Below are positions 5,376 through 7,810 of a stretch of DNA of 7,810 nt, one piece after another (position 1 is the first letter of the stretch; the number at the start of each line of letters is the position of its first letter). The notes beneath the pieces are model-generated. The model searched no databases, had not been told where the DNA came from, and was given only the letters and a program-made list of their open reading frames with translations. The position numbers and the translations under genes are program-made. The stretch is taken from positions 1 to 7,810 of the forward strand of contig JACWAO010000015.1 in the NCBI GenBank assembly GCA_014874305.1, written 5' to 3'. This stretch comes from Candidatus Colwelliibacteriota bacterium (lineage in GTDB: Bacteria; Patescibacteriota; Minisyncoccia; UBA6257; Colwellbacteraceae).

Positions 5376-5813
5376 TTAAATGTGCCTAGCTATCTCTCTT
5401 TCAGTTTCCCGTTTGCGGATTACCTCGCGCTTATCCTGCTTTTTTCTGCTTTTTCCGATACCCAATTCGATCTTAACCAGTCCTCGTTGAAGATAAACAC
5501 GAAGAGGGAGTATTGTCAATCCTTTCTCCTGCCCCTTGCCTATAAGGTATTTTATCTCGGACTTCTTTAATAAGAGCCGCCTGGTGCGTTTTGGGTCGTA
5601 CTCGGACGGAGTATTCCCGACCTGGTACGGGGGAATATCGGCGTTCAAAAGCCAGGCCTGGTTGTCGCGTATTATCACGTAACTTCCGGCTATATTAACT
5701 CTGCCACTCTTGATTGCCTTAACCTCGAACCCTATAAGCTCTATTCCCGCCTCGAATTTTTCGAATATCTCGTAATCGAAGTTAGCGCGTTTATTATAAG
5801 CTATATCAGCCAT
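5376..5813 (-). CDS. smpB: tmRNA-binding protein SmpB
   Basis: A 145-residue basic protein that binds the tRNA-like part of tmRNA and delivers it to stalled ribosomes. Family features in order: NKRANFDYEIFEKFEAGIEL near the N-terminus; GFEVKAIKSGRVNIAGSYV (28-46), matching the usual 'G.EVK.LR.G...L..SY'; YDPKRTRRLLLKKSEI (72-87), equivalent to 'H.P.R.RKLLL...EI'; and the lysine/arginine-rich C-terminal tail that enters the mRNA channel, ending ERETEREIARHI-like residues. Tyr72 stands where His is common. The gene lies 65 nt upstream of ssrA on the same strand, so protein and RNA partners form a unit. A TATAAT lies 6 nt before the ATG. Confidence 0.95.
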   Translation of the reverse strand: MADIAYNKRANFDYEIFEKFEAGIELIGFEVKAIKSGRVNIAGSYVIIRDNQAWLLNADIPPYQVGNTPSEYDPKRTRRLLLKKSEIKYLIGKGQEKGLTILPLRVYLQRGLVKIELGIGKSRKKQDKREVIRKRETEREIARHI

Positions 5814-5819
5814 TTGGTA

Positions 5820-5825
5820 ATTATA
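5820..5825 (-). promoter_or_regulatory. Putative smpB -10 box (leaderless)
   Basis: TATAAT on the minus strand ends 6 nt before the smpB ATG, so transcription would begin at about the start codon. At a 17-bp spacing the -35 position reads TTAGTA, only three of six. No Shine-Dalgarno is possible in the remaining space. Confidence 0.5.
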
Positions 5826-5865
5826 GAATATGGGCGCGAATATACTAATCTCTTTTCCTATAGCT

Positions 5866-5871
5866 TATAAT
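5866..5871 (+). promoter_or_regulatory. Putative argS -10 box (leaderless)
   Basis: A consensus TATAAT ends 7 nt before the argS ATG at 5879, so the transcript would start at or beside the start codon. No -35 match is recognisable 16-18 bp upstream, so other factors or an A/T-rich upstream region may matter. Confidence 0.5.
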
Positions 5872-5878
5872 AATCCTA

Positions 5879-7570
5879 ATGATTGAGGAGATAAGATCTG
5901 TGATACTCAAGGCGGTTGGTAAAGATGCGGAGTTCGAAGTTAGCCGTCCGAAAATCTCAGGACGGGGGCATTTTTCCACGAACGCGGCCTTTTTTCTGTC
6001 TAAAATAAACAGTACTCCTCCGTCGGAAGAAGCGGAAAAAATAAAAGATAAGATTCTAGCCACGGCGCCAGCCGGTTATTTTGAGAAGATAGAAGCCGCC
6101 GGCGGATTCATAAATTTCTGGGTTTCCGAAAAAGCTATAAACGCGGAGTTTAAAAAAATATCCTCCGCTGGATCGGCGTGGGGAGGGTCGAAAGACGGAG
6201 CCGGACAAAAGGCGATAGTCGAGTACGGCTCGCCCAATATCGGAAAGCCGCTTCATTTTGGACACTTGCGCTCAACCATCATCGGTCAGGCGCTCTATAA
6301 CATACTTAAATCCCAGGGGTATAAAGTTGTCTCTTGGAATCACCCCGGCGACTGGGGAAAGCAGTTCGGCATAATGATCGCCGCGTACAAGGAAAAACAG
6401 CGGGCGGGGAAGAAGGTTGAGTTGTCCATTGGCGAGTTTCTAAAATTGTATGTTGAGTATAACGCAAGGATGAAAGAAAATCCGCGCCTCGAAGAAGTCG
6501 CGCGGGAGGAGACGAAAAAGCTTCAGTACGGAGACGGGGAAAACGTGCGTCTCTGGAAAAAAATATACGACCTCAGCATGGGAGAGTTCGCGCGGGTCTC
6601 GAGACAGCTCGGCGTTCGTTTTGATGTTTCGCACGGAGAGAGTTTCTACAAGCCGTTTCTCAAAAGAATAGTCGAGGAGGCGCTTGCTAGAGGCATTGCT
6701 ATAAAGAGCCAGGGGGCGGTGATTATTCCGCTTGAGGAAGAAGGCCTGCCGCCATTCATTATCCAGAAATCGGACGGGGCGTATCTTTATACCACCACAG
6801 ACATTGCCGCGGCGAAATACAGGCTGGAAAAATTCAAGGCGGATAAGATCCTCTATATTGTCGGCGACGAACAATATTTACACTTTGAACAACTATTTGC
6901 GGTTCTTAGGAGGCTCGGATACCTGACTAGTCAAAATCCGGTGCATATCAAATTCGGACTGATATTGGGAAGCGATTCCAAGAAGCTTTCCACCCGCGCC
7001 GGGAAACACATATCTTTAGCGGAAGTTATAGAAGAAGCGATAAATAAATCGGCCGGAGTCCTTAAGGAAAAAGCTCCGGACATCAAGGGATCGGAGCTCG
7101 AAAAAACATCCAGGATAATCGGAATCGATTCGCTGAAGTATAACGACCTGTCCCAGAATCGTTCAAGCAACATAGTTTTTGATTGGGAAAAGATGCTTTC
7201 TTTTGAAGGCAATTCCGCTCCATATCTTCTTTACACGTATGCTCGCTTAAGAAGCATTTTACGCAAGTCCAAGTCTGTAATTAGGATTTCCGCGGATTTT
7301 AAGTCAGAAGCCGAGAAAAGGGTAATAATGAAGCTGGACGAGTTTCCGGAAACTTTGCGCTTGGCGGCGGATAATTATTACCCCCATACCCTGGCGCTTT
7401 ATCTTTACGAGCTTGCTGAGGCTATCAATAATTTTTACCACACCGAACCGGTTTTAGGCGCTACTGAATCTTCAGTCCGCTCGTCCCGCTTAGCGTTCGT
7501 TAGAACCGCCTCAGCTATATTGAAGAAGGGATTGAATCTATTAGGTTTGGAAACTGTTGAACGTTTGTAA
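5879..7570 (+). CDS. argS: Arginyl-tRNA synthetase
   Basis: A 563-residue class I synthetase that charges tRNA-Arg with arginine using ATP. The N-terminal additional domain covers about residues 1-100 (GRGHFSTNAAFFLSKI at 28-43; GGFINFWVS at 75-83). The catalytic core begins with VEYGSPNIGKPLHFGHLRST (114-133), whose HFGH at 126-129 is the HIGH motif; NHPGDWGKQFG (154-164) and KSDGAYLYTTTDIAAAKYR (297-315) are characteristic of ArgRS. The KMSKS-equivalent is KKLSTRAG (368-375). The C-terminal DALR anticodon-binding domain starts near SAPYLLYTYARLRSI (446-460) and the end LLGLETVERL fits the family. It is complete and of normal length. It is divergent from smpB with 65 bp between start codons, and followed after 9 nt by a prepilin gene that may be read through. 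Confidence 0.97.
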   Translation: MIEEIRSVILKAVGKDAEFEVSRPKISGRGHFSTNAAFFLSKINSTPPSEEAEKIKDKILATAPAGYFEKIEAAGGFINFWVSEKAINAEFKKISSAGSAWGGSKDGAGQKAIVEYGSPNIGKPLHFGHLRSTIIGQALYNILKSQGYKVVSWNHPGDWGKQFGIMIAAYKEKQRAGKKVELSIGEFLKLYVEYNARMKENPRLEEVAREETKKLQYGDGENVRLWKKIYDLSMGEFARVSRQLGVRFDVSHGESFYKPFLKRIVEEALARGIAIKSQGAVIIPLEEEGLPPFIIQKSDGAYLYTTTDIAAAKYRLEKFKADKILYIVGDEQYLHFEQLFAVLRRLGYLTSQNPVHIKFGLILGSDSKKLSTRAGKHISLAEVIEEAINKSAGVLKEKAPDIKGSELEKTSRIIGIDSLKYNDLSQNRSSNIVFDWEKMLSFEGNSAPYLLYTYARLRSILRKSKSVIRISADFKSEAEKRVIMKLDEFPETLRLAADNYYPHTLALYLYELAEAINNFYHTEPVLGATESSVRSSRLAFVRTASAILKKGLNLLGLETVERL

Positions 7571-7579
7571 ACATAAGAC

Positions 7580-7810
7580 ATGAATCACGTGGTTAAAAAC
7601 ATCATTCAGAAAGAAGGCGGTTTCATAGACGTAAACGAGCGTAGTTCCTTTACCCTCATAGAACTCCTCATCGTCATCGCCATCATAGGGATCCTGGCCT
7701 CCGTCGTCGTCTTAGTCCTCAACCCAGCTCAACTCCTATCTCAGTCAAGGGATAGTAGAAGAACACAGGATCTCTCTAACCTCAATAACGCCATAGGAAT
7801 GTATCTCAGC
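7580..7810 (+). CDS. Type IV prepilin-like protein (3' end outside window)
   Basis: The first 77 residues of a prepilin/pseudopilin run in frame to the window edge. After a 23-residue leader comes FTLIELLIVIAIIGILASVV (24-43), the N-methylation helix with Glu28 at mature position +5. Next comes the start of the head region (PAQLLSQSRDSRRTQDLSNL), a common prepilin pattern. Such proteins are cut and methylated by prepilin peptidase and assembled into pili or pseudopili at the membrane. The residue before the processing site is Ser23, not the usual Gly, and the leader is long and carries an internal GGF (13-15). No Shine-Dalgarno is visible; the ATG is 9 nt after the argS stop. Leu, Val and Ile codons here favour CTC, GTC and ATC more than neighbouring genes do. 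Confidence 0.88.
   Translation, partial: MNHVVKNIIQKEGGFIDVNERSSFTLIELLIVIAIIGILASVVVLVLNPAQLLSQSRDSRRTQDLSNLNNAIGMYLS

Larger units (their letters stand above)
5791..5873. repeat. 15-bp perfect inverted repeat around the smpB/argS promoters
   Basis: TTATTATAAGCTATA at 5791-5805 is the exact reverse complement of TATAGCTTATAATAA at 5859-5873, with 53 bp between. The left arm lies in smpB codons 3-8; the right arm contains the argS -10 box. The smpB -10 lies in the spacer. Possible roles are a shared operator, a cruciform, or a duplicated promoter segment. Confidence 0.7.

Noticed and set aside
6440..6874. Minus-strand 144-codon frame inside argS
   Set aside because: It is fully contained in a well-supported argS and has no recognisable features.
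1..7810. A previously undescribed multi-gene defence or mobile system
   Set aside because: Every full-length gene belongs to a conserved housekeeping family and both partial genes look pilin-related; novelty here is limited to regulatory and repeat features.

Overview
The window looks like the replication-origin neighbourhood of a small-genome bacterium, most likely a member of the Candidate Phyla Radiation (Patescibacteria, Parcubacteria-like). The reasons are the compact and often overlapping genes, short versions of standard proteins (a 244-residue YidC, a 141-residue Jag), lysine/isoleucine-rich proteins with many ATA codons, almost no Shine-Dalgarno sequences, and pilin-type genes at both edges. 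The lineage call rests on style and remembered gene order, not on a search.

Layout from left to right. Positions 2-220 hold the end of a membrane protein with a pilin-like helix and a Thr/Gly-rich tail, closed by a strong hairpin. A GC-rich palindromic element fills most of 221-424. The minus-strand cluster rpmH-rnpA-yidC-jag (2014 down to 425) follows, with genes overlapping or touching. It is divergent from dnaA (2181-3539) and dnaN (3749-4858). The AT-rich gap between dnaA and dnaN carries DnaA boxes and is the probable oriC. After dnaN come a short patch of degenerate 14-bp repeats, then minus-strand tmRNA (ssrA, 5310 to 4980) and smpB (5813 to 5376), then divergent argS (5879-7570), and finally the start of a type IV prepilin gene cut by the window edge.

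The genes fall into three groups: initiation of replication (DnaA, beta clamp, origin), the classical ribosome/RNase P/membrane-insertion set next to the origin (L34, RnpA, YidC, Jag), and translation rescue and charging (tmRNA, SmpB, ArgRS). The tmRNA is a complete one-piece molecule whose tag reads ANNSYASAPALAYA.

No unknown multi-gene system is visible. The most interesting signals are regulatory. dnaA, dnaN, smpB and argS each have a promoter -10 box only 6-10 nt before the start codon, implying leaderless or nearly leaderless mRNAs. A perfect 15-bp inverted repeat brackets the divergent smpB/argS promoters. An inverted repeat with a T-tract sits just before the dnaA promoter. The tmRNA tag has an unusual end, and the prepilin has Ser in place of Gly before the processing site.
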